45,491 bases of DNA from Mediterraneibacter glycyrrhizinilyticus (lineage in GTDB: Bacteria; Bacillota; Clostridia; Lachnospirales; Lachnospiraceae), in assembly GCF_016902345.1 (NCBI RefSeq), contig NZ_JACJLR010000026.1:1-45491 (forward strand), written 5' to 3'. Both the position numbers and the translations under genes were made by a program. This document shows, piece after piece, positions 24,751 to 33,768 of this stretch. The notes beneath the pieces are model-generated. The model was not told the DNA's origin and did no database searches. It was given only the letters and a program-made list of their open reading frames with translations. Within the stretch, counting starts at the first letter, position 1. Each line of letters begins with the position of its first letter.

Positions 24751-26130
24751 GTGAAAACAATAGAGATGATATTTGAACGTGCGGCAGATTTTCTGTGGGG
24801 CGACTGGCTCCTTTTTGCCCTTCTGGGGCTTGGGATCTTCTATACGATCGTGACGGGAGGCATCCAGTTCCGTTGTATCCCGCTGATCGCAAGGGGAGTT
24901 TTCAGGGACGGCAGGAAGAACACGGAAAATGATGAGGGAAAGAACTGCTCCTCCTATCAGGCGCTCTGCGCAGCCATCGCGAGCTGTGTGGGCAGCGGGA
25001 ATATCGTAGGAGTGTCCACTGCGATCCTGGCCGGAGGTCCGGGCGCGCTTTTCTGGATGTGGGTTGCCGCGATCTTCGGGATGGCGACAAAGTTCGGCGA
25101 GATCACCATGGGCGTCCGGTACCACGGAAAGGACGCGCAGGGGAACATCGCAGGCGGTCCCATGTACTATATCGCCAGGGGACTGAACTGGAAATGGGTC
25201 GGAGCTCTTGTGGCTGTACTGCTGTTCATACAGAACTGCGGTGCAACTTTGATCCAGTCCAACACGATCGCCCAGGTGGCGGGAGAGGCGTTCCATTCGC
25301 CGGTGATCCTGACAGCGGTGATCATGGCAGTGGTCATGAGCCTGATCATAAGCGGAGGGTTTAAACGCCTTGTCCATGTGGCACAGAACGTTTCTCCGAT
25401 CATGGCAGGGATCTACATCGCAGCAGGACTGATAGTCCTGATCGCGAATGCGGGTCAGATCCCGGCGATGTTCGCTTCCATCATTGAAGGGGCGTTCTCA
25501 TTAAAGGCCGGGACCGGAGCTCTGGCAGGGATCACGATAAAGGAAGCAATGCGCTTTGGCGTGGCAAGGGGGCTGTACTCCAATGAGGCGGGAGAGGGAA
25601 CGGCAGCGGTCCTTCACTCTTCCGCGCAGGTGGACCATCCGGCCCGGCAGGGATTTTACGGGATCGTAGAAGTATTTGTAGACACGATCCTGATCTGCAG
25701 CACGACCGGATTCACTGTGCTTGTGACAGGAGTCAACCAGGTGCATGAGAATGCGGCGACATTGACAGCCGCAGCATTTGAAAGTGTCTTTCCGGGGATG
25801 CAGTATGTGACCTATATCAGTCTGCTGCTTTTTGCCGGCACCTCGATCATGAGCCAGTGGTATTTCGGACATATCAGTCTGACCTTCTTAAAAAAACCGA
25901 AATGGGCGAACGTGTACCGGGTGATTTTTCCTTTCCTTATTATATTGGGAAGCATGAGTACGATAAATATGGTTTGGTCGATCCAGGATGTCGCTTTGGG
26001 ACTTCTGATCATTCCAAATATAATTGCACTGATCTTCCTCGCTCCTGAAGTGAGAAAGATGACAAAGGAATTCCTTGATCCGAAGAACGGTTATATCGCG
26101 CCGGGACGCGGATCCGAAAAGAAGAGATAA
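24751..26130 (+). CDS. AGCS-family sodium:amino-acid symporter
   Basis: A 459-residue membrane protein with about ten to eleven helices. Family signatures are clear: GNIVGVSTAILAGGPGALFW and MRFGVARGLYSNEAGEGTAA, then HPARQGFYGIVEVFVDTILI. AGCS transporters move alanine, glycine and sometimes D-amino acids with sodium. The GTG start follows GTGAGGAT about 7 bases upstream. It lies between the phosphodiesterase and D-serine ammonia-lyase, so D-serine or D-alanine import or efflux is plausible. The direction is unknown. Confidence 0.92.
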   Translation: MKTIEMIFERAADFLWGDWLLFALLGLGIFYTIVTGGIQFRCIPLIARGVFRDGRKNTENDEGKNCSSYQALCAAIASCVGSGNIVGVSTAILAGGPGALFWMWVAAIFGMATKFGEITMGVRYHGKDAQGNIAGGPMYYIARGLNWKWVGALVAVLLFIQNCGATLIQSNTIAQVAGEAFHSPVILTAVIMAVVMSLIISGGFKRLVHVAQNVSPIMAGIYIAAGLIVLIANAGQIPAMFASIIEGAFSLKAGTGALAGITIKEAMRFGVARGLYSNEAGEGTAAVLHSSAQVDHPARQGFYGIVEVFVDTILICSTTGFTVLVTGVNQVHENAATLTAAAFESVFPGMQYVTYISLLLFAGTSIMSQWYFGHISLTFLKKPKWANVYRVIFPFLIILGSMSTINMVWSIQDVALGLLIIPNIIALIFLAPEVRKMTKEFLDPKNGYIAPGRGSEKKR

Positions 26131-26148
26131 AAGAGGAGAGATAGGATC

Positions 26149-27468
26149 ATGAACAATGAACTGAAAAAATATATCGAAACTGTTCCGGCAGTGGCGGATG
26201 CGGCTGCCCTGAAAGAGACCTTCTGGATCAATGAGAAGAAGAGAAAGGAAAAAGACTGGAATATCACAGAGGTATGTCCGGATCAGATCAAGGATGCTGC
26301 TGACAGGCTGAAACGGTTTGCACCTTATCTTAAGACGGTGTTCCCGGAACTGGAGAAGACAGACGGTATCATCGAGTCTGAGCTCCGCGAGATCAGCCGC
26401 ATGAAAAATTTCTTAAATGAGGAATACAGCGCCGGCATCGAGGGAAGACTGATGTTGAAAATGGACAGCGACCTTCCGGTATCCGGTTCTGTAAAGGCAA
26501 GAGGCGGGATCTATGAGGTGCTGAAGCATGCGGAGGATCTGGCGCTGGAAGCGGGAATGCTGAAGGAAGATGACGACTACAGTATCCTGGCAGGAAAGGA
26601 ATTCCAGGATTTTTTCGGGAAGCATACCGTCCAGGTGGGAAGCACGGGAAATCTGGGGATGAGCATCGGGATCATGAGTGCGAAACTGGGATTCCATGTG
26701 ATCGTACACATGTCAGCGGATGCAAAACAGTGGAAGAAGGACCTGCTGCGCAGCAGGGGCGTGGAAGTGATCGAGTACCAGGATGATTACTGCGCGGCTG
26801 TGGAACAGGGCAGGAAAAATTCGGACAAAGACCCCATGAGCTATTTTGTGGACGACGAGAACTCACAGAACCTCTTTATGGGATACAGCGTGGCGGGAGA
26901 ACGCCTGAAAGCACAGCTTGAAGAGCAGAATATCCCGGTGGATGAGGAACACCCGCTGTTCATCTATATCCCCTGCGGGATCGGCGGAGCGCCGGGCGGA
27001 GTGACCTATGGCGTAAAGCAGGCGTTTGGCGACAATGTGTACTGCTTCTTTACAGAGCCGACCCATGCATGCTGCATGATGCTGGGAATGGCGACAGGAC
27101 TCCATGACGGCGTGTCTGTCAGGGACTTCGATATTGACGGAAGGACTGACGCAGACGGTCTGGCAGTGGGACGCCCCTCCGCATTTGTGGGGAGAGTGGT
27201 AGAACCGCTTGTCTCAGGGATCGCGACGATCTCGGACAATAAATTATATGATCTGATGAGAGGGCTTCTGAAAGAGGAGGAGATCTTCATCGAGCCAAGC
27301 TCCTGCGCGGCGTTTGCAGCCCTGATCCGTCCGGAAGATATGCAGGACTGTATCGAACGTGAAGGACTTTCTGAGAAAATGAAAAATGTAACACATATCG
27401 CCTGGGCGACCGGCGGCGGAATGGTACCTCAGGAGACCAGGGACGCATATCTGAAAATGGGACTGTGA
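26149..27468 (+). CDS. dsdA: D-serine ammonia-lyase
   Basis: A 439-residue PLP enzyme of the DsdA family that converts D-serine to pyruvate and ammonia. The PLP lysine is in PVSGSVKARGGIYEVLKH (Lys116). Phosphate-binding and family segments are VQVGSTGNLGMSIGIMSAKL, YIPCGIGGAPGGVTYGVKQA and WATGGGMVPQE. Length matches E. coli DsdA. It has AGGAGAG before the ATG and sits third in a tight operon with a symporter and a HAD phosphatase. Unlike E. coli, there is no LysR-type DsdC; control appears to be by the DeoR protein. Confidence 0.94.
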   Translation: MNNELKKYIETVPAVADAAALKETFWINEKKRKEKDWNITEVCPDQIKDAADRLKRFAPYLKTVFPELEKTDGIIESELREISRMKNFLNEEYSAGIEGRLMLKMDSDLPVSGSVKARGGIYEVLKHAEDLALEAGMLKEDDDYSILAGKEFQDFFGKHTVQVGSTGNLGMSIGIMSAKLGFHVIVHMSADAKQWKKDLLRSRGVEVIEYQDDYCAAVEQGRKNSDKDPMSYFVDDENSQNLFMGYSVAGERLKAQLEEQNIPVDEEHPLFIYIPCGIGGAPGGVTYGVKQAFGDNVYCFFTEPTHACCMMLGMATGLHDGVSVRDFDIDGRTDADGLAVGRPSAFVGRVVEPLVSGIATISDNKLYDLMRGLLKEEEIFIEPSSCAAFAALIRPEDMQDCIEREGLSEKMKNVTHIAWATGGGMVPQETRDAYLKMGL

Positions 27469-27472
27469 GGAA

Positions 27473-28294
27473 ATGATGAGATATCAGCTGCTTGTACTGG
27501 ACATTGACGGGACCACGGTGGATTCCAAGAAACGGCTCTCAGACCGGACGGCTGATGCCCTGATCCGCCTTCAGGAACGGGGCGTCCGTGTGGTGCTGGC
27601 GTCGGGAAGACCACCGGAAGGGGTATACCCGATCGCGGAGAGACTGGAGTTCGACCGTTTCGGAAGTTACATCCTTGCCTTCAACGGGGCGAGGATCATC
27701 GACTTCCGGAGCAGGGAGTGCCTGTTTGAGAAGCGGCTGCCCGGACATATCCCGGTGCGGCTGAGGGAAGATGCTGACAAATATGAAGTGGGGATCGCAG
27801 TCTACCAGACCGGGGCGATCCTTGCAGGCACAGAACCTGACAGATATATGCAGATGGAAGCGGAGATTACCGGGCTTGAGATCCGCAGATGCGGGGATTT
27901 TGACATGGTGAGGAATCTGGATGTCAATGAGTGCCTGATCACGGGCGACCCGGATGACCTGGAAGCCATAGAGCCGGTACTTACGATGAAATACCGCCAT
28001 GAGGCGCAGGTGTTCCACTCAGAGCCCTGGTATCTTGAGGTGACGCCCAAAAATGTGGACAAGGCATACGGGCTGAAACATCTGCTGAAGGTCCTCCAGA
28101 TCCCGAGAGAGGAAATGGTGTGCTGCGGGGACAGCTATAATGACATTGCGATGATCCAGTATGCCGGCGTCGGCGCGGCGATGGCGAACGGGACGGACCG
28201 CTTAAAGGCGGTGGCAGATTTTGTGACAGAGAAGGATAATGATCACGACGGGGTGACGGAAGTGATCGAGAAGTTTTTCCCGGAAGAAGAGTAA
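27473..28294 (+). CDS. Cof-type HAD-IIB sugar/metabolite phosphatase
   Basis: A 273-residue cytoplasmic phosphatase. Motif I is LDIDGTTVDS (nucleophile Asp, acid/base Asp), motif II VVLASGRPPEG, motif III TPKNVDKAYGLKHLLK, and motif IV CCGDSYNDIAMIQYAGVGAA with the paired acidic residues. The HAD-IIB cap lies between motifs II and III. The start is 4 bases after the dsdA stop, so it belongs to the operon. Such enzymes are promiscuous. Here it may remove phosphate from a product of the phosphodiesterase. Confidence 0.9.
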   Translation: MMRYQLLVLDIDGTTVDSKKRLSDRTADALIRLQERGVRVVLASGRPPEGVYPIAERLEFDRFGSYILAFNGARIIDFRSRECLFEKRLPGHIPVRLREDADKYEVGIAVYQTGAILAGTEPDRYMQMEAEITGLEIRRCGDFDMVRNLDVNECLITGDPDDLEAIEPVLTMKYRHEAQVFHSEPWYLEVTPKNVDKAYGLKHLLKVLQIPREEMVCCGDSYNDIAMIQYAGVGAAMANGTDRLKAVADFVTEKDNDHDGVTEVIEKFFPEEE

Positions 28295-28350
28295 GCGGCA
28301 TATCTGCTGTTGTCTTTTCCGGCAGGATAAAAGGGGTAAAAATATAGAGG

Positions 28351-28387
28351 ATCCGGACTGCGGTGAAGGCGGTCCGGGTACTTTTCT
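28351..28387 (+). terminator. Terminator of the DeoR-dsdA operon
   Basis: CCGGAC(T)GC pairs with GC(G)GTCCGG around GGTGAA and is followed by ACTTTTCTGTT. It lies 57 bases after the phosphatase stop. Confidence 0.75.
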
Positions 28388-28436
28388 GTTCTTAGAAGAT
28401 TTACATTCGAAAAAACTATTTTCGCACGTTAAAGTA

Positions 28437-28465
28437 TTGCAGTGGAAAAGAAAGCGTGTTATACT
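28437..28465 (+). promoter_or_regulatory. Promoter of aroE
   Basis: TTGCAG (28437-28442) and TATACT (28460-28465) are spaced 17 bases, 37 bases before the start codon. This shows aroE is a separate unit from the dsdA operon. Confidence 0.75.
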
Positions 28466-28501
28466 GTACCTGCATTTATTTTTGGAAGGAGCTGTCAACC
28501 A

Positions 28502-29377
28502 ATGGAACAGAGAATTAACGGACACACAAGATTATACGCTCTGATCGGTTCTCCGGTCGGACATTCAGGATCCCCGGCAATGTATAATTACAGTTTTGCA
28601 AAGCTTGGGCTTGACTGTGCTTATCTTGCTTTTGATATACCGGTCGAGAAGACAAAGGACGCGATTGAAGCGTTCCGTACTTTAAATGTAGGGGGATTTA
28701 ATATCACGATGCCTGACAAGACGGAGACGGCGAGACTGGTAGACCGCCTTTCTCCCGCTGCGGAGCTGGTGGGTGCGTGCAATACCGTTGTGGTGGAAGA
28801 CGACGGCACGATGACAGGGCATATGACGGACGGCGTTGGTTTTGTACGGAATTTGAAGGAACACGGTGTTGAGATCAAGGGACAGAAGATCGTGCTGCTG
28901 GGCACAGGCGGAGCGGCGACTGCCATTGCGGTACAGGCGGCTCTGGACGGCGTGGATGAGATCGCGATCTTCAACCGGAAAGATGAGTTCTATGCTAACG
29001 GGGAAAAGACTGTGGAGAAGATCAAGAACGCAGTGCCTGGGATCAAGAGCGTATCTATTGGCGATTTGGATGATATGGATGCATTGAAAGCCGCTGTGGA
29101 TCGGTGCGATATCCTTGTCAATGCGACCCGCGCCGGGATGAGTCCCATGGAAGACGTTATGCCGGTACCGGAGGATTTGCTCCGTCCGGAACTTGCTGTT
29201 GCTGATGTGATCTATAATCCCCGTGAGACGCTTCTGATTCGCAAGGCGAAAGAGAAAGGATGCCGTGCTGCGGTGCCTGGGATAGGGATGCTGCTCTGGC
29301 AGGGGGCTGCTGCGTTCGAACTCTTTACCGGACAGGAGATGCCTGCACAGGAGGTAATGGAGAAATTCTTTTCATAA
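28502..29377 (+). CDS. aroE: Shikimate dehydrogenase family protein
   Basis: A 291-residue NADP(H)- or NAD(H)-dependent oxidoreductase of the AroE/YdiB/quinate dehydrogenase family. It has substrate-side motifs IGSPVGHSGSPAMYN and GFNITMPDKTE (the conserved Lys), then GACNTVV and MTDGVGFVRNL. The nucleotide loop is VLLGTGGAATAIAVQAAL (about residue 130), and NATRAGMSPMED follows. The ATG follows GGAAGGAG. Because GHSGSP and MPDK depart slightly from classical AroE (SxSP, xPHK), a quinate/shikimate-type or other side activity is possible. It is monocistronic, with a palindromic terminator at 29405-29436. Confidence 0.88.
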   Translation: MEQRINGHTRLYALIGSPVGHSGSPAMYNYSFAKLGLDCAYLAFDIPVEKTKDAIEAFRTLNVGGFNITMPDKTETARLVDRLSPAAELVGACNTVVVEDDGTMTGHMTDGVGFVRNLKEHGVEIKGQKIVLLGTGGAATAIAVQAALDGVDEIAIFNRKDEFYANGEKTVEKIKNAVPGIKSVSIGDLDDMDALKAAVDRCDILVNATRAGMSPMEDVMPVPEDLLRPELAVADVIYNPRETLLIRKAKEKGCRAAVPGIGMLLWQGAAAFELFTGQEMPAQEVMEKFFS

Positions 29378-29404
29378 AGTGCAAATGTGAAAATTATGTG
29401 AACG

Positions 29405-29436
29405 GTGCCGTGTACTTTTGCAAAAGTACACGGCAC
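29405..29436. repeat. Palindromic repeat copy 1 (terminator-like)
   Basis: GTGCCGTGTACTTTTG followed immediately by its exact reverse complement makes a perfect 32-bp palindrome. T5 follows, then AGCATTTTCAGAATT. It sits 28 bases after the aroE stop and probably terminates transcription. Identical palindromes occur at 30414-30445 and 33774-33805. Confidence 0.9.
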
Positions 29437-29478
29437 TTTTTGACAGCATTTTCAGAATTGCGCGACAAATCTTGCTGT

Positions 29479-29506
29479 TTTACACATTTTTCGGCAGATA
29501 TATGAT
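29479..29506 (+). promoter_or_regulatory. Promoter of the MBL hydrolase gene
   Basis: TTTACA (29479-29484) and TATGAT (29501-29506) are spaced 16 bases, about 40 bases before the start codon. Confidence 0.6.
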
Positions 29507-29546
29507 ATGTTAAGGTAAAGCGGAACAAAGAAAGGGCGTGCGCGAA

Positions 29547-30410
29547 ATGGAAGTTATGATAACAACTCTGATCGAAAACAGTCCGGATGATCCGGGAAAA
29601 TTGAAATATGAGCACGGGCTGTCTCTTTATATTGAAATGAAGGACAGCAGGGGAGAGACAGTAAAGGCACTTTTTGACACCGGACAGAGCGGGGATTTTA
29701 TTGACAATGCCGGACAGCTGGGAAAATCCTTGGACGATCTAAACTACCTGTTTATCAGCCACGGGCATTATGACCACGGGGGAGGTGTGCCGCGTCTCCT
29801 GCCCCTGCTTGGGAAAAAGACGAAGGTGGTCACCGGTGAGGAGATATTCCGGAAGAAATATAAACTGCGGGAGGGCGGATACAAATTCAACGGTATCACA
29901 TTCTCGGAGAAGGACTTTTCTGACAGGAATCTGGAACTGGTTAAAGTAAGTGGCAAAGCCATGCAGATCAATGAACGGATGACGGTCTTTCACCATTTCG
30001 CGCGCAGGAATGATCTTGAGACGATCAGCCCCAAAATGGTTTATCAAAAGACGGATGAAGCCGGGGAGAAGACATATGTTCCCGATGATTTTCAGGATGA
30101 GATCGTCCTTGGGATAGAGACCGGCGCGGGGTTGGTGGTGATCGCAGGATGTTCTCACGCCGGGATCATCAATATACTGCAGGACATCTCTGCCCAGACC
30201 GGCAGGGATATCTGTGCGGTCATAGGCGGCACCCATCTGGTGGACGGCACTCCGGAACGGATCCGGCGTACGGCGGAAGAACTGAAAAAATTGAATATTC
30301 AGAAAATGGCGGTTTCTCACTGCACTGGTGCTGCGGGGGAAGAGAAACTCAAAGAAGTATTTGGAAAGGATTTTATAAGGAACAATACTGGAAATGTGAT
30401 CAAACTGTGA
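29547..30410 (+). CDS. MBL-fold metallohydrolase
   Basis: A 287-residue cytoplasmic metallo-beta-lactamase-fold hydrolase. The metal motif LFISHGHYDHGGGVPRLL lies near residue 70, with further metal ligands in VVIAGCSHAGIINILQ and GGTHLVDGTPERIRRTAEEL and the closing His in MAVSHCTGAAGE. This layout fits the branch annotated as dihydropterin-methyl-ribofuranosylaminobenzene phosphate synthase-like, but bacterial members have no proven substrate. ATG 29547 is preferred over GTG 29538 because the AAAGGG site is one base from the GTG. It is monocistronic, flanked by palindrome copies 1 and 2. Confidence 0.85.
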   Translation: MEVMITTLIENSPDDPGKLKYEHGLSLYIEMKDSRGETVKALFDTGQSGDFIDNAGQLGKSLDDLNYLFISHGHYDHGGGVPRLLPLLGKKTKVVTGEEIFRKKYKLREGGYKFNGITFSEKDFSDRNLELVKVSGKAMQINERMTVFHHFARRNDLETISPKMVYQKTDEAGEKTYVPDDFQDEIVLGIETGAGLVVIAGCSHAGIINILQDISAQTGRDICAVIGGTHLVDGTPERIRRTAEELKKLNIQKMAVSHCTGAAGEEKLKEVFGKDFIRNNTGNVIKL

Positions 30411-30413
30411 ATA

Positions 30414-30445
30414 GTGCCGTGTACTTTTGCAAAAGTACACGGCAC
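30414..30445. repeat. Palindromic repeat copy 2
   Basis: This is the same perfect 32-bp palindrome as copy 1, starting 3 bases after the MBL gene stop and followed by CTTTTGCGAGCATTTTCAGAATT. The flank AGCATTTTCAGAATT is shared with copy 1, and the upstream AAATGTGA...TGTGAA is also similar, so the repeated unit is longer than the palindrome. Confidence 0.9.
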
Positions 30446-30472
30446 CTTTTGCGAGCATTTTCAGAATTTTGT

Positions 30473-30500
30473 ATCAATTTGTCGATAAACCCCGTCTAAT
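30473..30500 (+). promoter_or_regulatory. Candidate ECF-type promoter
   Basis: TATCAATTTG is followed about 17 bases later by CCCGTCTAATATAT. CGTC-containing -10 regions are typical of Firmicutes ECF promoters, so the sigma factor gene downstream may activate itself. The first gene starts about 70 bases later. Confidence 0.5.
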
Positions 30501-30570
30501 ATATAGACATGGGAAGGGCTAAGGATCAGTTCAGAGATATAAAATAAACAGGAAGAACGGGGGAAACCAT

Positions 30571-31101
30571 ATGGAGGGGGATTCGACCTTAAAGGACGCA
30601 AAGCGTGCTGTCCGGGGCAGTGTGGAGGCGTATGGACGGCTGATCGAAAGAGAGAAGGAATATCTGTACCGTACTGCCTTCCTGTATTCGGGCGATGAAG
30701 ATGCGGCGGTGGAGATCGTTCAGGAGACCGTGCTGAAGGGCTTCCGCTCGATCCGGCAGCTGCGGGAGCCGGCGCTGTTCAGGACCTGGATGACGAGGAT
30801 ACTGATCAATGTCTCGAAGGACTATTTCAGGCATGGATACCATTATGAACAGGAACTGGAAGAAGAGACTGCATATGAAGAGCCGGGCATCACGGCGGAG
30901 GAGCGGATGGACCTCTACGAGGCGATACGAAGGCTGCCCGAAAAGTACCGCACCGTTGTGATCCTGAGCTATTTTGACGGGCTGAAGCAGGAAGAGATCG
31001 CATTTGTCATGGGGATACCGAGAGGTTCTGTCTCGGCATATCTGACAAGGGCAAAACAGGAACTCAGAAAATATCTGAAGGAGGGATATCTGAATGGATA
31101 G
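30571..31101 (+). CDS. ECF-type RNA polymerase sigma factor
   Basis: A 176-residue sigma-70 family protein. Region 2 (about 20-85) reads LYRTAFLYSGDEDAAVEIVQ and VLKGFRSIRQLREPALFRTW. Region 4 (about 112-165) reads LYEAIRRLPEKYRTVVILSY and KQEEIAFVMGIPRGSVSAYL. Regions 1 and 3 are absent, as in ECF sigma factors such as SigV. The ATG follows GGGGG. The gene overlaps the next by 8 bases, and that gene encodes a membrane anti-sigma protein, so activity is probably held in check until an envelope signal releases it. Confidence 0.92.
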   Translation: MEGDSTLKDAKRAVRGSVEAYGRLIEREKEYLYRTAFLYSGDEDAAVEIVQETVLKGFRSIRQLREPALFRTWMTRILINVSKDYFRHGYHYEQELEEETAYEEPGITAEERMDLYEAIRRLPEKYRTVVILSYFDGLKQEEIAFVMGIPRGSVSAYLTRAKQELRKYLKEGYLNG

Positions 31102-32203
31102 TCGGGAAGATCGTCAGATGGACAGGATACCGGTCCCGGAGAAACTGGACGATGCGATCCGGGAAAGCATCTGGGAACTGAAGCGGGAACAGAGGAAGAA
31201 GAGGATGACCCTGGCAGCAGGGCTGTCAGCTGCCGTCGTGATCTGTATGTCGGGATATGCTGTGGGAAGATATGGAGCGTACAGCGAAAATGTGCAGTTT
31301 CAGTCCGCTTCCGGGGAGCAGCAGCCCGGTGAGGCGGAGCAGTTTCTGGCAAAGAGCGGGACAGACACGGGAACAGAGGAGGAGTACACCGGGGAGCCCT
31401 ATCTGCAGGAGGAGGAGGGAATCACGGTCACGGTGTCAAATGTATATCACAACGGGTACACGATGTACATGACGGTGCTCGTGCGAAACAGCGAGCCGTT
31501 TTGGCCGGAGGTAGATACAGAGGAAGAGTTCGGGGAAGTTACGGCGCAGATCGATTCAGAGGGAAGATCAGAGCTGGAAGGCGGAAGCAGTAATCTGACG
31601 TCACCGGAACTTCTGGAAGGGCAGCTTATAGACAGCCGGACATTTACCGGGACGGTATGTATGACGCTGCCACTGCAGGAAAACAGGGAAGTTACCGGAC
31701 CGTTTGCTTATGACTGGAGACTTGCTTCGATCCACATGGAAACAGCAGGGGGCGAGACACTGGAATGCAGGGGCCCCTGGGATTTTAGCCTGGCAGTGAG
31801 ACAGGATGTGGAGAGGACGGAGGTAGAGGAGATCAACACGATCGCCAGAGAGGGCGTGGGGATCGGCAGGGTGATAAAGTCGCCGAAGGATATCCGCGCG
31901 GAGGTGATCGCTTCGGAAAATGTCTCGTTGGATGACTATATCGTTGCGATGTGCGATGCCTCGGGCGCTCTCATGAATTCGGCAGGAGAGTATTACAAAA
32001 CAGAAAACCGGGATATCAGTACGGTCTATATTTTCCTGTGCGAGAGGGAGAGATTCGAAGAACTCAGAGACTGGTACCGGTCAGGGGAAGCAAAGACCGG
32101 AGCAGAAGCGGAGACATTTGCACAGATATTGAAGAAATATGCGGTGTGCAGCACGGAACTCCATTTTCAATCCAGGTATTTATGTGTCTATCAGATGGTA
32201 TAA
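31094..32203 (+). CDS. Membrane anti-sigma factor (DUF4179-like)
   Basis: A 369-residue single-pass membrane protein. The N-terminal cytoplasmic part (1-36) would hold the sigma factor. One transmembrane helix follows (TLAAGLSAAVVICMSGYAVG, about 38-57), then a low-complexity Glu/Gly/Gln linker, then an extracellular beta-rich domain with GITVTVSNVYHNGYTMYMTV and RTFTGTVCMTLPLQENREVT. This layout matches clostridial DUF4179 anti-sigma proteins. It overlaps the sigma gene by 8 bases and lies 12 bases before the L,D-transpeptidase gene. There is no typical zinc-binding anti-sigma motif. Confidence 0.8.
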   Translation: MDSREDRQMDRIPVPEKLDDAIRESIWELKREQRKKRMTLAAGLSAAVVICMSGYAVGRYGAYSENVQFQSASGEQQPGEAEQFLAKSGTDTGTEEEYTGEPYLQEEEGITVTVSNVYHNGYTMYMTVLVRNSEPFWPEVDTEEEFGEVTAQIDSEGRSELEGGSSNLTSPELLEGQLIDSRTFTGTVCMTLPLQENREVTGPFAYDWRLASIHMETAGGETLECRGPWDFSLAVRQDVERTEVEEINTIAREGVGIGRVIKSPKDIRAEVIASENVSLDDYIVAMCDASGALMNSAGEYYKTENRDISTVYIFLCERERFEELRDWYRSGEAKTGAEAETFAQILKKYAVCSTELHFQSRYLCVYQMV

Positions 32204-32215
32204 AGGGGAGGGCTT

Positions 32216-33670
32216 ATGAAGCGGAGAAGACAGAAGATAAAGAACAGGAAAAATAAAAATGCAGAAAAAGCAGGGTTACTGAAGAAGAAGCTGCTCATAG
32301 CAGGAGGCTCTGTCCTGGGGGGCCTGGCAGCGGCGTATCTGGGGACTGCGCTGTATTTTCACTTTCATTTTCTGCCGAACACGGAGATCAACGGAGTGGA
32401 TTTTTCCGGCAGGACTGCAGCGGAACTGGACGGATACCTGAAACAGCAGATCGAGAGCTATACACTTACTATAACAGGAAGGGGAAACGTCACAGATACG
32501 ATCCGGGCGGAGGATATTTCCCTGTCCTATAAAGGAGACGGCGAGGCGGAGAAACTGTTGAACCGGCAGAACATCTTTCTGTGGCCGGCAGCATTTCTTG
32601 GAAAGGAAGTATCCAGCGCAAAGCCGGGGATAGAGTACGACGAAAATGCATTGGATGCGAAGATCCGGTCTCTGCAGGCAGTTGCAGGGGAGCAGAGAGA
32701 ACCGGCATCCGCGGCTCCGGAATTCGACGGAGCGAAATTTGTGCCGGGAAAGGAAAATCAGGGGACAGCGGTGAAAACAGACGTGCTGACTCAAAAAGTC
32801 AGGGAGTGTGTTGATTCTGTATCAGCGGCGCTTGATCTGGAGGAGGCGGGATGTTACAAGGAACCGAAATACACATCCGAGTCCCCGGAAGTCCAGGCTG
32901 CCTGCGATGAGATGAACCGCTATTGTAAAGCGAGCGTTACATATGAGATGGAGAAGCCGGTGGTCGTGGATGCAGAGGTGATCTCGGGATGGCTGACGGT
33001 GGACGATGAGATGCAGGTCACTTTTGACAAGGAGGCGGTGAAGAAATGGCTCTCTGAATTTGGGAAGAGATATGATACGAAGGGGAAGACACGCTCCTTT
33101 ACTACGGCGGACGGCAGGAGCGCACAGGTCACCGGAGGGACTTACGGATGGGAAGTGGATGAGAAGACGGAACTGACGGCTCTGACGGAGAGCATCGAGA
33201 AAGGGGAGACGGTCACAAAAGAACCGGCATATTGCGAGAATGCCACCGCGGCGTCTCATGGGGCGCAGGACTGGGGCAGCACTTATGTAGAGGTGGACCT
33301 GACCCGGCAGTATATGTGGTATGTAAAAGATGGAAATATCATGATGGAGACAAATATTGTGACAGGCAAACCCACTCCGGATAAGGAGACGCCCCAGGGA
33401 GTGTATTCCATCCTTGAGATGAAACAGGATAAAGTGCTCACCGGAGAGGTCCAGGCGGATGGGCTGCCGGAGTATGAGACTCCCGTAGATTACTGGATGC
33501 GGGTCACATGGACCGGGATCGGATTCCACGACGCCACATGGCAGGAGAGATTCGGCGGGGACTGGTATGTGGAACATGGATCCCACGGATGCATCAATAT
33601 GTCTTTGTCAGATGCGGAACAGCTTTATGGGATGCTGGAGATAGGGACGCCGGTCGTGATGCATTACTGA
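32216..33670 (+). CDS. L,D-transpeptidase (YkuD) with peptidoglycan-binding domain
   Basis: A 484-residue cell-wall enzyme. A basic N-terminus (about 1-25) and a signal anchor near 26-50 place it outside the membrane. The middle (about 60-330) has putative PG_binding_4-type repeats, including EINGVDFSGRTAAELDGYLK. The YkuD catalytic domain (about 345-484) begins STYVEVDLTRQYMWYVKDGN, and the active-site motif is HGSHGCINMS (Cys459). It forms 3-3 cross-links or attaches groups to peptidoglycan. Being third in the sigma/anti-sigma operon implies cell-wall remodelling is the main output of that stress response. RBS GGGGAGG precedes the ATG. Confidence 0.92.
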   Translation: MKRRRQKIKNRKNKNAEKAGLLKKKLLIAGGSVLGGLAAAYLGTALYFHFHFLPNTEINGVDFSGRTAAELDGYLKQQIESYTLTITGRGNVTDTIRAEDISLSYKGDGEAEKLLNRQNIFLWPAAFLGKEVSSAKPGIEYDENALDAKIRSLQAVAGEQREPASAAPEFDGAKFVPGKENQGTAVKTDVLTQKVRECVDSVSAALDLEEAGCYKEPKYTSESPEVQAACDEMNRYCKASVTYEMEKPVVVDAEVISGWLTVDDEMQVTFDKEAVKKWLSEFGKRYDTKGKTRSFTTADGRSAQVTGGTYGWEVDEKTELTALTESIEKGETVTKEPAYCENATAASHGAQDWGSTYVEVDLTRQYMWYVKDGNIMMETNIVTGKPTPDKETPQGVYSILEMKQDKVLTGEVQADGLPEYETPVDYWMRVTWTGIGFHDATWQERFGGDWYVEHGSHGCINMSLSDAEQLYGMLEIGTPVVMHY

Positions 33671-33768
33671 CAGAAAATTCTGATCCTTAATCTTGCTTTG
33701 AAACGGAATCATGGTAAAATAGAAAGGTATTTGAGCAAAAGTGTCAGAGTATTCAGAAAATATTACCC

